Source: Psococerastis gibbosa (lineage: Eukaryota > Arthropoda > Insecta > Psocodea > Psocidae). From it: a DNA stretch of 64,000 bases. This document shows, one piece after another, positions 11,020 through 23,324 of this stretch; position 1 is the first letter of the stretch, and each line of letters opens with the position of its first letter. The DNA lies in the NCBI GenBank assembly GCA_963971405.1, contig OZ020487.1, positions 42,133,039-42,197,038 of the forward strand. The letters run 5' to 3'. Under the pieces are notes generated by a model. It did no database searches, had not been told where the DNA came from, and was given only the letters and a program-made list of their open reading frames with translations. Both the position numbers and the translations under genes were made by a program.

Positions 11020-11425
11020 AGTTAAGGCCCTTTTTATGAATATTGAGTCTTTTTTATTTATTTGCCCCCAGAAGGAAACTATCAACGCGCAAGCAACCTG
11101 TTGTATTATGTTTACATTAATAACAACTACAATATATAATAATATGGGAGTTTGAAGAAAAATAACTTTTTTCTTGTAGTTTTTTGAGTGGAAAACTCCC
11201 AAAATTGAGTTAGCCAAAAAAAATGAGGTATGGTTTTTTTGAACCTACATTCAAAATTTAACCAAAATCTACCGGGTAGTTTGCCCACAAATCGACATAC
11301 AGCCCGACAGAAAGACATTTCGTAAAAAACACTTTTTTGGCTTCCTGGGACCTCAAAACGTGTAAATCCACTGAGCCCCGAAATCTAAAAAATAAGGCTT
11401 TCCTTATAATAGTCTAAAGCAAAAA
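11020..11425 (+). repeat. dispersed retroposon-like repeat (family D)
   Basis: It has the same block order as 3170-3640, including TTTGCCCCCAGAAGGAAAC, GGGTAGTTTGCCCACAAATC and CCTGGGACCTCAAAACGTG. Confidence 0.75.
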
Positions 11426-11476
11426 AGGTCCTCGACCCCAGCTACCTACCTAGTGCCTACTGGACAATTCCGTTAA

Positions 11477-11856
11477 GGTGCCCATTCCATTGACAGGCTA
11501 GGGCTATTTCCAAAAACGGTGACGTGGTAGCAGACATTCAAGACTTAGGTGGCGTTTTCACCGACCTCGCATTGCAGAATTGACGGAAATGTTTATTTTC
11601 CTCTATGCCATAGTTAAAATTGATCAATGATCATACAGTAAAATCACAAACAAACTAAAATTAAAAAATGGCGTCATGGGATATCTTAAGTACAAACATA
11701 TTAATAGATTTCTATAAAAAGAAAAATTCTAATTTCCGTCAATGTCATTTGCATTCTGCAATGCGAGATCGGTGGAAACGGAACCTAGGTCTTGAACGTC
11801 TGCTACCACGTCACTGTTTTTGGAAATAGCCCTAGCCGGTCAATGGAATGGGCACC
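11477..11856. mobile_element. Harbinger-like fold-back MITE, 380 bp
   Basis: It shares the ends and interior of the 4275-4653 copy (GGTGCCCATTCCATTGAC...). It is flanked by TAA on both sides (11474-11476, 11857-11859). Confidence 0.88.
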
Positions 11857-12202
11857 TAATGAATAGGTTCAACTTAAATCCCATCAATATAGGCTAGGTA
11901 TTTCAGTACTGTACAAACAATAAAGGAGCAAAGCAATCACTGTTAATTAATGTAAAGTGTCATTAATTTAACTGGGAAACGGCAATTCATTCACATTTGT
12001 TACATCTCGATAACGATACTATTGATACTTAACAGGAACGTATATCTCATTGATTGATTGATAGGTACATATACATTTAAATGTCGTATCTCAACCCAGG
12101 GTGGCTCACACTTCATGTTTATACCTTTCTAACGTGTGTAATCCTGATGATATGGATATGCGGTAAAACATTTGATCTATTTGTCAATGGCAATGGTGTA
12201 AT

Positions 12203-12515
12203 ACTATTTAACAAAGGGTTAGTTGGACTTACATTGCCTGCTGTGTTAATAGTCATTTGAGGCATGGGTCTCATAGTCATCGGACAATTAGGGCGGAGCC
12301 CATTGTCAGGGGAAGGGGGCGACTTAATTAGGACTAAGCCATCATCCTTCTCAGGATTAAGCCTAATGATGGGAGTAGCACCCACTCCCAAAACGTCGCC
12401 CCCTTCCCCTGGCAATGGGCTCCGCCCTAATTGTTCGATGACTGTGAGGCCCATGCCTCTAATGATTATTAACACAGCAGGCAATGTAAGTCCAACTAAT
12501 CCTCTCATGAATACA
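12203..12515. repeat. fold-back repeat family J
   Basis: GGGTTAGTTGGACTTACATT at the left is complementary to the right end. The inner arms share GGGCGGAGCCCATTG and its complement. The overlapping frames on both strands here are mirror products of the palindrome. Related sequence is seen at 46940, 47330 and 62880-62970. Confidence 0.8.
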
Positions 12516-12589
12516 AATTTGATGACTAAAAGGGGTTGAATCTATCTTCTGGCTGAAGGAAATTTTTAATAGGTTGGCGCCAAGAAAGG

Positions 12590-12780
12590 GGGTTTAATAC
12601 AGGGGGGAGTAGGGGAGTAGGGGGGGGGGTGGCTGCCCCCCCACAAAAAATAATTGATAAATATATTGTAAATTAATTTATTACGTTCTGATTTAATCGA
12701 TCTTACATATGATTTCCTATTTTGACGCACAACTACCCCCCCCCCCCCAAAGAAAATGGGCTGGATCCGTCCCCGATGCC
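12590..12780. mobile_element. hAT-type MITE with poly-G/poly-C, left end eroded
   Basis: The right end GGGCTGGATCCGTCCC matches the termini of the 25469-25618 element. Internal G and C runs sit symmetrically inside. The left terminus is degraded and no clear duplication was found. Confidence 0.65.
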
Positions 12781-13009
12781 ATCGGCAGTATATCGAAATC
12801 TTCAAGTGAAAATGCATGCCAAGTTATTATACCTGTACACATCTAATGGAAGCTGTATTTATGACTTTTAACCCTCTTTATCTTATCTATCCTTAAAGTC
12901 TCTTATTCCAACCCATAGCATGCATAGCAAACTTTTTCTGTCTTACGGTTCGTCTAAGTTAACACTCATAAAGACATTTTTTTTCTATCGTCTGCTTTCA
13001 GCATTTCTG

Positions 13010-13380
13010 CTTTGAGCAACCCTGCCAGCCTGGCGCGGGGAGTGCGTCCGTTTATTAACTTGAGACACCCTAAGGGCAGACTCCTTCACCTCGGGGGAAA
13101 TAGGAGTTGACTGACAGAGTGGACATCCTGATTATAGTGGGTTCTGAACCACTTGGGGAACATAGTAAAGCCACACGATTAAATCGGAGGTGACCCGGAC
13201 TCGACACGAACGTAGACTGACTGGTATAGTCTCAGCGCGTTATCATGTCCCACCGCATGTACCCCTGCCAACGCTGAGCACACTACCAAGTTTGCAGCAG
13301 TTTGAAACATGCTCTGCTTCCGTGGATTCAACTTAGTGAGCCGTTGGCTCATTAAAGACCCTGAAAGGCATAAGCTTAAC
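13010..13380 (+). repeat. SINE-like repeat family Z
   Basis: It shares AACTTGAGACACCCTAAGGG, GGAGTTGACTGACAG, GAACCACTTGGGGAACATAG and CATGTCCCACC with copies at 23325-23985, 35273-35553, 39095-39215 and 47865-48225. Confidence 0.75.
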
Positions 13381-13384
13381 ATAT

Positions 13385-14150
13385 GAGAAAAATACGTGTC
13401 TCAACTAATCCTGTCCCTAACGACTGCTCTAATGACTGTAAGAAAGATATACAGTTCCTATGTTACCCCCGAATGGTCAAAGTTATTAAATTCAGACTAT
13501 AGAAGCATGTACCAATGAGGTTCTGTAGGGACAGTTTTGGTCACTAGGTTCGCTGACGACAAACCGATATCCATATTATTCAAAATGGCCACCGTTTGAA
13601 TGTGAAAACTAAGCTCTTAGCATCTAATTAATTCTTTTAATATTTTTTATAATATTTTTACTATGTCTGGACCTTATTTCGCTGCATATAATTTAATATA
13701 TATATTCTCCATGATTTATAGAAAAATATCATTTTAAAATAATACGTAATTAAAAATAATTTTAAAATAGTATTGAGGCTTATGGAAAAATCAACGCTTT
13801 GATATCATTGCAACTGGTGCTGCCATCTACAAAAAGACGTCACAAATGAACCTCATTGTTGCATTGTTAGCATAAGACACTCAATTTAGGCTTCAGATAA
13901 AAATGTGCAAGTTATAGATAAGAATGGGTAAAACCGATAAAAGGTGCTGATAAAAGCGCGGTGACATTTATGAATAAATTAGCATTTATGACCATCAACT
14001 TAGACACAAGTCAAATTTTGAGGAATAGTCAGCAAGGGTTCTCGGGTAAATGGGTTAAGGAGAATCGAAGATGGCGCCAGATGGAAGTGATTGCTGACTG
14101 TCGGAGAGGCGTTTGTCTCTTGATGATTCGCTGACTACCCCAAACTCCTT
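13385..14150. other. non-coding stretch
   Basis: I see no gene or known repeat here; it is AT-rich. Confidence 0.55.
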
Positions 14151-14154
14151 TCTC

Positions 14155-14340
14155 TTTGTAAACTCCCCCCCCCTGGCTTGGCTTGGCCCCCTCCTTGAAG
14201 GATTTTGACGGAGGAGAGTTATGGTTGTTTTACTGCCGGACAATTTGGCACCAATGAAGAAGTCGTTATTTTTGAGTTTTTGGGGGGTAATACCCCCAAA
14301 GTTAAGTTTAGCCCAAAACAAGAAAAGGTCCCAATATAAA
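14155..14340. repeat. fragment of dispersed repeat family D
   Basis: The TTTTTGAGTTTTTGGGGGGT to GCCCAAAACAAGAAAAGGTC segment matches the middle of the family D repeat. Confidence 0.5.
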
Positions 14341-14414
14341 TAAAAATATATATTTACAGTATATATTTATGTTAAATTATACAATACAAGCAATCAACAA
14401 GTAATTGACAAGGA

Positions 14415-14620
14415 CTTTTTTTATATTGTTTCTATTACTAAGCCAACCTAGCGGAGTTAGGGCTATAAAGCCCTCTCTTATACTCAACTCGGAACACCTG
14501 CTTTACATGCCCTCCAAAGCATGGCCCGAAAATGTAGCCAGTGTGGAACTCGAACCAAAAACCTTTCGGGTGAAAGTCAGAGTCCGTACCACAACGCTAC
14601 ATGTCTTGACAAATTTGACA
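14415..14620 (-). mobile_element. tRNA-derived SINE family A, minus strand
   Basis: AAGCCAACCTAGCGGAGTTA, ATGGCCCGAAAATGTAGCC and AACTCGAACCAAAAACC are followed by TCGGGTGAAAGTCAGAGTCC, the reversed tRNA-like head. Confidence 0.78.
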
Positions 14621-14929
14621 AGAAAGTATAAAGTAAAATCGTCAAAATATGGTCGAAATCAGGTAGTTCTGTCATTGCCATTGTGCTAATGCCTCAGTGA
14701 CAGTGTAGAAAGCTTTCTCTAAGAGATGGTTTCCAAGCAATTTAGGGATGTAAGTAGCATTTCTCGCCGCTCTTAGTTCAATCGGGAGTTTTCTAAGGTA
14801 GGTGAAACCTTGTATGCATAGTATAGGATCCAGTCACTCACACTTGGCTGTGCGTGGCGCTGGTCGTACAAGGTCTACCTCGTGTTGTAGGTGTGGGTGT
14901 GGGTGTATATGATTTTTGTCAATATAAAT

Positions 14930-15120
14930 ATATGCCAAATTTAATGCCATTAAAATCGACCGAGTAGTTTGCCCACAAATCAACGAACAGACAAACCGAC
15001 ATGCCGACACATAGACATTTTTGATTCCTGGGACCTCAAAACGTCTCCACTGAAATCTCGAAATCGAACATTCAACCATCACAAAGCTTTCCTTATACTA
15101 CGTATAAATAGGAAAGCAAA
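14930..15120 (+). repeat. dispersed repeat family D, 3' part
   Basis: ACCGAGTAGTTTGCCCACAA, CCTGGGACCTCAAAACGTCT and TTTCCTTATACTACGTATAA match family D. Confidence 0.72.
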
Positions 15121-15164
15121 CCACTCTATGGTTGTCTCGAACTCCATAATTGATTTTCATAGAC

Positions 15165-15425
15165 TAGTTATTTACGAACCGGAAAATCCAGAAAATTATA
15201 AAACAAAAACAAATTTTTGTGCCAAATTTAATCAAAATCCACCGAGTAGTTTGCCCGGAAATCGATGAACAGACAGACCGACAGACATTTCGTAAAAACC
15301 ATTTTTTTTTTAGCTCCTGGGACTTCGAAACGTGTAGATCCGTTGAAATCTCGGAATCGAAAATTTTGACCATTAAAAAGCTTTCTATATAGCCTACTAC
15401 GTATAAATAGGAAGGAAAAAATAAG
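15165..15425 (+). repeat. dispersed repeat family D, second adjacent copy
   Basis: It repeats the same blocks as the copy 200 bp upstream, in the same orientation (ACCGAGTAGTTTGCCCGGAA; TGGGACTTCGAAACGTG). Confidence 0.72.
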
Positions 15426-15429
15426 GAAA

Positions 15430-15890
15430 ACAAAAAGTTAGTTATTTGCATGGGCTAATAATTTATGGAAAAATCATATTTTCCGTAGAACAAAGAATTA
15501 AACTGCCAGTTGCAATAGCTTTAGAGCAGATGAAACGTCAGGGTTGCGTCTTCAGGTGAGAAAAATTTATAAAACGCTCCCTTTTTTTTCGAGTCACAGC
15601 AGCTTTCTGCAAAGCGACGATACGTTGCTAGAGCAAGGATCAATGAACTGCACCAGCAGTATTGCTTACATGAGGGCAGTGATCCCAGACAAGCAAAGTA
15701 GCAAAGTAGCGATTGTCTGGATTTACGGCCAAGTTGTAGATTTCGTCCGGCCAGACTAGGGTTGCCAAATTTATTTTATCAATGCCCCTATTACACACTC
15801 CGATATATATGAGTCCAAGCAAAATTGGAAAGTGTAATAGTCTACCTAAATTCAGATTCAAGTTGTATGCTTCAGCAGAAGCATTCAAAA
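15430..15890. other. non-coding stretch
   Basis: I saw only short frames without recognisable motifs. Confidence 0.5.
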
Positions 15891-15899
15891 TATTTCTTT

Positions 15900-16080
15900 G
15901 GACATATTTTTTTTCGGATTTTATTGATATTGTTTCAGTATGATTTCTTGGATATTGACAAACTGGTGCACTTCCTCCATGTCAACCTACACCGGCTACA
16001 AGCGATAATGGACAAAACTGAGACAAGCTTACCATTGGCATAATGTAACAGGCATTATCATGACTTAACCAAGTACGAGT
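15900..16080 (+). repeat. dispersed repeat family L
   Basis: GATATTGACAAACTGGTGCAC, CATGTCAACCTACACC and GACAAGCTTACCATTGGC match the 10575-10790 copy. Confidence 0.6.
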
Positions 16081-16084
16081 TCGA

Positions 16085-17010
16085 GTTTTTATATTGCCCT
16101 ATACACCTGTTATGACTATGATTATGTATGCTGTATGAATACAACCAAAAGTTGGGAAAACGCGCTGTAGTTACAAATATTTCTCGACGACTGATTTACC
16201 GTACCTACTTTTCGTGGGGGTTGCTAACAGTATTTCCAAGCTGACAGCTGACAGTTCAAATTATGAAATTGAAAATATCAGAGGTTAAAAACCTTTGAAG
16301 ATTGATTTGATATTGTAAGCCTCTGGAGAACCTCCGGAAAAGTTGGAATTGGGGTCCGCTGTTGATTAACTGTTGCTACAGGATCCCAATTTTTCTTCGC
16401 TATCTCCCCATTAGCGCTCGTTCCCCCGTAAAAGTAAAATTTCAAACATTTCATCAATCATACTGAGTTCGAAGTTAGTGCGATAAAGTGAGAGAATCAT
16501 TAGGTCTCGGGCTAAAGAGCTCGCCCCCCCCCCCCCATACGCAACCACACACACAGATTATAATTTTAGTTTGGGGAGGCCAGAAATATTTGAGCCATGA
16601 CCGTATTCAGGACAAGTTCACAATGTGCGGTGACGCCCCTCCCCCTGTTTTTCGTCAATGTCAGAGGGACAGAAGAGTGGGGTGGAATACACGTTTTTAT
16701 AAAGTATTTTTATATATAGAGATTTTTAGCCTGCGTATTTCAAAATTGAAAATTAAAAAAAATATATTTATGCAATATGAAATATGTGTGGGAATGGCGA
16801 ATCCTTGGAGGAGGTCATGGGGTCATGACCCCCTTCATTTGCCCCCTAAAGGGCGCCAAAATTAGACAAATTAAGTAAAATTAAATATTATCTCATTAAC
16901 AATAAAATATTTAATAAAAAATAGGCTACAGTAAACCGGTCAAGCTTTTTTTTTTAGCATGGGGCGCCAATTTCGGTAATGACTCACTCAAATAAAAAAG
17001 TGGATCTGCC
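16085..17010. other. non-coding stretch with a poly-C run
   Basis: A C run lies at about 16525-16536 and there is AT-rich sequence around 16680-16930. Nothing else was recognised. Confidence 0.5.
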
Positions 17011-17011
17011 A

Positions 17012-17215
17012 CTGATGTGTGGGGCCGCTGAAGCAGCCAAGTTGCCACCCTTACTGTAAAGAACTCTTGCCCCCCCAGTATGTGTGAGACCGCTGGAGTA
17101 GCCAAGTTAGTTGCCACATTCACTGTTTCGAATTGCTTGCCACCTCAGTATGTGTGAGACCGCTGGAGCAGCCAAGTTGCCAAACATACAGGTTAGAAGC
17201 TGTCGCCACCCCAGT
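17012..17215. repeat. minisatellite, three copies of about 65-70 bp
   Basis: The unit starts ATGTGTGAGACCGCTGGAG and is found at 17015, 17080 and 17150, each followed by AGCCAAGTTGCCA-like sequence. Confidence 0.85.
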
Positions 17216-17359
17216 CAGCAGCTGACTGCTGAATGAACCGTCAGGGCGCAGGCTGCATTGCGGCGTGACGTCACTGCGCCCGGCGCCCGCCAACCTTTTC
17301 TACGTATCCCCATGTTCTCGGGGGTCGTAATAGCTAGCCTGCTACACAAATTTAAGAGA

Positions 17360-17670
17360 CAGTCCACCCTGTATTTTTTTTTTGCTTTCCTATCGATACA
17401 TTATAATAAAGAAAGCTCTGTGATAGCTGAAGTTTTCGATTTCGAGGTTTCAAAGGATTTGTACACGTTACACAAGAACACTAAAAAGTGGTTTTTCCAA
17501 AATTTCTGTCTGTCTGACCGTTGATTTGGGGACAAACTACTGATGCAACTGATGCATGCATTTTTTTCTATTTGGCGCTTACTCAATTTTGGTGGGGTTC
17601 TCCCCAAAAAACTAAAAGAAAAAACAAGAATATTCTTGGCTCCAACGATTTCCTGTAAATTCACATAGGG
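17360..17670 (-). repeat. dispersed repeat family D, minus strand
   Basis: Blocks of family D appear in reverse complement (GCTTTCCTATCG, TTTCGATTTCGAGGTTTC, CTGTCTGTCTGACC, CTCAATTTTGGTGGGG). Confidence 0.65.
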
Positions 17671-17679
17671 GTATTGAGA

Positions 17680-18530
17680 TTAGTTGACTTTATTAATAAA
17701 AAAAAATTAGGAAAGTTTGTTTTCGACATTTTAACTTTAGTTTCTACTCGACTTAAGACTTTTTCTCCTCAATATTATGCCAAATCAATGAAATTCTACT
17801 AATAGTTTTTGAAACGTGATCTACTTCAAAATTTTTATTTTTGGCTTATTCAAGGTGCACTGGTAGGTTAAGATTAGTTGCTAAGATGAGATTAATTTAA
17901 TTACATCGAGATGGATTCATCTGTAATGTGCGGGTTTTCCCCCCCCTCTTCCTATCTTTTAGTCCTTATTAATGCAAATAAAACCCTCTATAGCCTGCAC
18001 ATTTCTTCAGGGACACACAATTGAAAAGATTCAATTTTCATGCAAAATTACTAAGAAAATATTTTTAGGATGAACCTTTTTTTATAAACATAACAGGCCT
18101 AGTCTCCTTAGTAACATTGTAAAACTTGCTGTCACTCATTGTTAAAAATAACTTTGTATAGTTTTACGTAATAAAATAAAATTAAAAAATACACAACCGG
18201 TTTCGGCTTACGCCATCGTCAAGTGCGATTGAGAACAGATAAAACAAAAAGGTATGCAAGCTAAAACAAAACCAAACGAATTGTCAGGATAACACACAGC
18301 ATCGCCTAAAGTAAGCAATTTAAATTGAACAATTAATTTTTTTTATCGATGATCCTTACCATCAGGTTTGTATTAGGTCCTAAATAGGGTAACAAAACCA
18401 AACCGGTTGCTTTCCCAAGCAGTGTTGGTTTTGTGGAACAGCAAATATTTTTTGAAAACTATTGCTTATTAGTATTCTGAATAGTACTACAGGCTGAACC
18501 TTCTAGTCTTTTCAATTAATAATAATCTTT
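17680..18530. other. non-coding stretch
   Basis: AT-rich. An ACCGGTTTCGGCTTACGCCA motif at about 18196-18215 resembles a block common in arthropod repeats, but no element boundary is visible. Confidence 0.45.
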
Positions 18531-18534
18531 CTTC

Positions 18535-18639
18535 CCTCTTTCTTTTCCTTGCCCAGTATTCCCTGGACAAGGAGTATATATTAACAATTATATATAACTT
18601 TTTATAATAATAATAATAATAATAATAATGCGTGTTTTT

Positions 18640-18677
<38 letters not shown>

Positions 18678-18680
18678 TTT
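18535..18680. repeat. repeat K fragment, (TAA)n and poly-A
   Basis: CCTTGCCCAGTATTCCCTGG ACAAGGAG is followed by about eight TAA units (18606-18629) and an A run (about 18642-18671). Confidence 0.7.
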
Positions 18681-18989
18681 TTACTAAAACCAGTGCCACA
18701 AAGCTAAAAAGGCGCGTTGGAATCACCACATTGTCTATTATCCAGTCGAGACAGCCGAAATTTAACACTGGGACAATTATTTACCATAGAACTATAAAAA
18801 TAGGAACTGTGAATTCCAATTTATGGTCCGTAATATAAAGCATGGCAACCCATATACAGTAAGTACAAATGGTCATTTAGCACATGATCTATCATATTAT
18901 GTAATAATAAAATTCCTAATACTGGTTCCTATCATTACACCTCCACGGTCTCCATATTTTGGGAGCATTAACAAGACATCACACATCAC

Positions 18990-20040
18990 ACGGATCATCA
19001 AATGTAGTTCAACCAAAATGACATTAATTTGGGAGCATTAACAAGGCAAGTACATGTTCATAGATCAACCAAAATGACATTAACTGCACAGTGAATTTTG
19101 TTCGTGTCCGGAACCCCAATATGTCTACCTATAATTGCTGTGATGACGCGGAATAATTGTCAATATGTACTGTCCCTCGTTCGGACTAAAAAAACTGAAG
19201 TTGTCTCTTCGATTATAGCCTTTTATAGGCCTTTTTTGGCTTTTAGTGACAATATATGGAATTAATGTTATTGCTACATGTACATAATCATAATAATTTA
19301 CATAATCATAATCATTTGCATAATCATAATCAAACGTAATTTTTAATTCAATTTTCAAAGTCTATAATGTTTTCGGATCATCACATGTAGTTCAACCAAA
19401 ATGACATTAATTGCAGTGTATTTTGTTCGTGTCCGGAACCCCAATATGTCTACCTATAATTGCTGTGATGACAAATTGTATAATTGCGCGGAATAATTGT
19501 CAATATGTACTGTCCCTTGTTCGAACTAAAAAAACTGAAGTTGTCTCTTCGATTATAGCCTTTTATATGCCTTTTTTGGCTTTTAGTGACAATATATGGA
19601 ATTAATGTTATTGCTACATTTACATAATCATAATAATTTACATAATCATAATCATTTACATAATCATAATCAAACGTAATTTTTAATTCAATTTTCAAAG
19701 TCTATAATGTTTTCGGATCATCACATGAAGTTCAACCAAAATTACATTAATTGCACAATGTATTTTGTTCATGTCCTGAACCCCAATTATGTCTAATAAT
19801 CGCTGTGATGACAAATTGTATAATTGCACGGAAAAATTGTCAATATATACTGTTCCTTGTCTGGACTCAATAAAGTGAAGTTTCTCTTAGATTGTGGCCT
19901 TTTATGGGCCTTATTTTGGCTTTTAGTGACAATATATGGCTATTAATGTCATTTTTGCATTTGCACATGCATAATCATAATCATTTGCATAAATATAATC
20001 AAACATAATTTTTAATTTAAGTTTTAAAGTCATTTTTCAT
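18990..20040. repeat. tandem repeat, about three copies of 325-343 bp
   Basis: GTTCAACCAAAATGACATTA, CTATAATTGCTGTGATGAC, GTTTCGGATCATCACATG and a CATAATCATAAT block recur in the same order. The ATGTCTA marker sits at 19121, 19446 and about 19789. A 14-bp insertion (AAATTGTATAATTG) is present in copies 2 and 3 only. Confidence 0.88.
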
Positions 20041-20384
20041 TCATTGTTGTGCAGAAGGAATAGAAGGGCTTGTAAACAATAGAATTCAATTGGCGTTAAT
20101 CCATTTGAAGTCAATTGGCGAACAAAGGCTGCGAAATAATCCAACATGAGCCCTAAAGTAAATTAACACTTGCCCCACTTAGATTTTACCTTTGCCTCGT
20201 CGCCCTGATCACGTTTTCCGCTTTTGCCCTTCTATTGTAAGATATATTATTTGAAAGGAATTTGAATTTAAAAAAAGGGTTATTACACTTTGGCTTTACA
20301 GATCATATATGTTTGGGGCTTGGGGTTTTTCGGCTCTTTGAGTTGGGGTGGCAAATAAATAATTAAACGAACGAAATATGACGT

Positions 20385-20565
20385 TTTGCTCTGTTACCAA
20401 GCCAACCCAGCGCGGATTTAGGGCTATAAAGCCCTTACTTACACTTGGGACCATCTGCTATACATGCCCTTCAAATTATGGCCAGAAAATGTCGCAAGTG
20501 TGGGACTCGAACCTTTTGGGTGAAAGTTGGAGTCCGTACCACTACTCTACATGTTCTGACAATCG
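20385..20565 (-). mobile_element. tRNA-derived SINE family A, minus strand
   Basis: AAGCCAACCCAGCG, GGGCTATAAAGCCCTTAC, GGGACTCGAACC and TGAAAGTTGGAGTCCGTACC match the family. Confidence 0.75.
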
Positions 20566-20574
20566 CTACTGAAC

Positions 20575-20705
20575 CTTGCCCTGCCAACGACCCTTTTTAT
20601 TGGTATTGTTTCCGATAAAATTTCTGGCAAACTGGTTCACTCCTCGATGTCAACCCACACTGACTACAAGGACAAATGGGCAAACCCGGACATGCTTGGG
20701 CTCGG
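20575..20705 (+). repeat. diverged repeat family L
   Basis: TGCCAACGACCC, TTGTTTCCGATAAAATT and CTCGATGTCAACCCACAC match the 10575-10790 copy. Confidence 0.5.
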
Positions 20706-20785
20706 TCCCAGTACGCAAGTGGTTCTCAAACTTTCATTTGCCGTGGGCCCCATAAAAAATACTATAGTATTATATACTGTATATA

Positions 20786-21030
20786 CAGGCGCGGATCTGG
20801 AATGAGACCAAGGAGGGGGCTAAGATAAATACGATTTGAAAAAAAAATGGGCTGAAATATTGGGGTGTTACGCAATTTTAGAGCAATAAGGGTTCTATAT
20901 TATAAGTAATTAATATAATCGAGGACAAGGGGGGCCCGGGGGTCTCCCCGGGAGAAAATTTGGGAAAATAAGACTGAAATAGTGGGGTTTTACGCATTTT
21001 GAGGAACCTAATGAGGGGGGGGGGCATATA
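20786..21030. mobile_element. truncated hAT-type MITE of the CAGGCGCGGATCT family
   Basis: It starts CAGGCGCGGATCTGG, the same terminus as 5316-5479. It has the TTTTACGCATTTTGAGGA block and a final G run. The right terminus is not seen. About 75 bp upstream, GTGGTTCTCAAACTTTC at 20711 looks like a separate hAT end. Confidence 0.6.
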
Positions 21031-21034
21031 ATAT

Positions 21035-21735
21035 TATGTATCATTATTGGTTTTAGTAATATAGGCTACAAGACAATTTTTGAAAATATATTTCAATGTA
21101 CTAGTACATTTATTTTAAACACTTTCAAATTATTTTTCTCCTGTAGACCATATTCACTGGCTACCAAAAAAAATTCCGCCTTGTCTGGATCAATCCTATC
21201 CTTATTAGTTACAGTACAGACTACAATTACAAAAGCCCAAGAGAAAAAGCAAAAAAATAGGCAAAGGGAGAGGAACCTCTGCAGCCCTCAGGTCTGAACT
21301 CATAAGTGCCATGTAGTTTTTTTTTCTGCACGACGATTTACTAAAAAAAAAAACTACTAGATAAATGTATTATGAGGTTAACACTTAAGACTAAGAATGG
21401 AAGTTCATTACGGTATTGATGGTTACAATTTGCTTCCCAAATATAGTAGGCACAATCGTTCCAACCATTATCGTAACATGGCCCGCCAAAGGGAGTCAAA
21501 TTTTTTTTATCATACCAGTAATAAATAGATCAAATAAATGATGAATGAATGAAAAAAACTTTGTATTCCCAGCTTTCGCGTCGCACAAAGTTTCATCTTA
21601 CGACCCACTCAAAGGTTGGGAGCTGTTGCCCAAAGACACACTACTATGCCGTAAACATTCTTTAATTATGCCTAGTATTCTTAGTGTTCAACAAAATCGT
21701 GGAGATTTGTCTGACCGTCTCAACTGACAGTACTT
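21035..21735. other. non-coding stretch
   Basis: No supported feature; only short frames are present. Confidence 0.5.
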
Positions 21736-21739
21736 ACTT

Positions 21740-22115
21740 ATTACTTGGCGCTACGGCTCGTGTAGGGCTTCGGCCTGCTTTGCCACATCGCTTAAGCCTG
21801 CGCTCTCCTTCGCCAGTCATCGACGCGAAGGGCCGCCAGATCCACCTCGACGTCGTCCAGCCATCGCATCCGGGGTCGTCCTACTCGTTTTCTCCCTTGG
21901 GGCACCTTGTGTAAGGCTGCTCATGTACCCCTATGATCTGGCTTTCATTCCACTTGCCCTAACCACCTGATGCGGGTTCTCTTGATTTCGGCTACTATCG
22001 TAGGTTCTTGGTATATCGCGTAGAGCTCATCATTTCTACGGATACGCCACTCTTTCTGTCCCTCCCTCTCTCCTTGATTTTGCACTGGTCCATACGTAGA
22101 GATTTTTCTGACAGT
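21740..22115 (-). pseudogene. broken C-terminus of a non-LTR retrotransposon ORF, minus strand
   Basis: On the minus strand, EWRIRRNDELYAIYQEP and IKRTRIRWLGQVE are followed, in another frame, by GRPRMRWLDDVEVDL and LRVDDWRRRAQA. This is the familiar tail of LINE reverse-transcriptase polyproteins (RWLGHVERM ... GRPRxRWLDDV). A frameshift between the two blocks makes it a dead copy. Confidence 0.72.
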
Positions 22116-22389
22116 CTCAACTGACAGTACTCGAACAGTAATGAATAACGAATGCACAAAAGGATTTCGTGTCTTAAAAGGGATAAAAATAGTCAATGAT
22201 GGCGAAAAGGCAAAGGAAGTCTAAAACAAAATTAACCGTCCAAGCGGAGTTTTCCCGTTTGGGGAATCGAATTGAAATTGCATGGATAGGAAAGGAAGGT
22301 CGACATTAATATTTGAGTTGACCCTCGAGTACAGGAAAGCTTCTTAACATCTTGTTGTTCTACCCTTAGTTTTATTCAATTTGGAAATT

Positions 22390-22605
22390 TAAGTCGACTA
22401 TTCCACTTGTCAATATTCCGTCAATAACTTATGAGATTTTTGTTTTACTCAATGTCATTGTCCATTTTAACTTCCACATGTTAAAATTGATCAATGATCA
22501 TAGAATAAAATCACACTTTGCAAACAATAGCAAGCTAAAATTAAACAATGGCGTCGTCTGGAGATGATGAATTAATTAATTAATTTCTTGAGAACAAACA
22601 AATTA
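22390..22605. mobile_element. partial Harbinger-like MITE
   Basis: CTATTCCACTTGTCAATATT and AATTGATCAATGATCATAG match internal parts of the fold-back families at 54840 and 4275. The right arm is missing or lost. Confidence 0.5.
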
Positions 22606-22619
22606 TTTCATAATTTAAA

Positions 22620-23070
22620 TTTCCCCCCGGAGAAAATGTTTTAAAATATATGCCCAAAATAGTGGGGCTTTTCGCAACAGCAGTAAAGTTTAGATTTTAC
22701 AAAGCTTACAGAGAAATACTTATTCATGTTGCTGCAACTGGGGGAGCTGGAAATGTCCCTCGGGGTAAAAGTTGTCAAAAAATTTAGGTGAAATAGCGGG
22801 GATTTTACGCATTTTAACAACCGTAAAGTTTAGATTTTACATAGCTTACAGAGGAATACTTATTCAAATTGCTGCAACTAGGGGAGCTGGAAATCTCCCT
22901 CGGGGCAAAAGTTATTAAAAAAATATAAGTGAAATAGCGGGGATTTTACGCATTTTGACAACAGTAAAACTTAGATTTTATTACATAGCTCGCTGTGGAA
23001 GGATTATTCATATTACTGCAAACAGGGGGAGGACGGCGACTCCTTTGGAGGAAAAATTGCACAAAACCCA
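22620..23070. repeat. tandem repeat, three copies of about 140-150 bp, from the hAT MITE family
   Basis: GTAAAGTTTAGATTTTAC recurs at about 22683, 22823 and 22973, each preceded by a GGGGATTTTACGCATTTT-type block and followed by GCTGCAACTGGGGGAGCTGG. The same unit is seen at 41820-42060 and inside 34381-34848. Confidence 0.82.
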
Positions 23071-23324
23071 TGCTTTTTGTGGCACCATTTTACAATTTAT
23101 TGTATCAGGCTTATTGACTATTGTGTGTACCGTACATTTTCAATTGTTTTCTTAATTACTTTTTTAATTACTTTCAGGTTTCCGGCCTCAAACTGACTCT
23201 CCCGAAGAATTATGTTTCGAATCTGACGCAGGGTGCGGGGCTCTACTCGCTCCATTTACATGGACAAGCGGTAAGTTGAGTAAAGATCTAGATAAATAAT
23301 AGATAGATAAATAGATAGATAGAT

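Noticed and set aside
12119..12539. Two overlapping frames on opposite strands with similar peptides
   Set aside because: They are the two readings of one palindromic repeat (family J), not genes.
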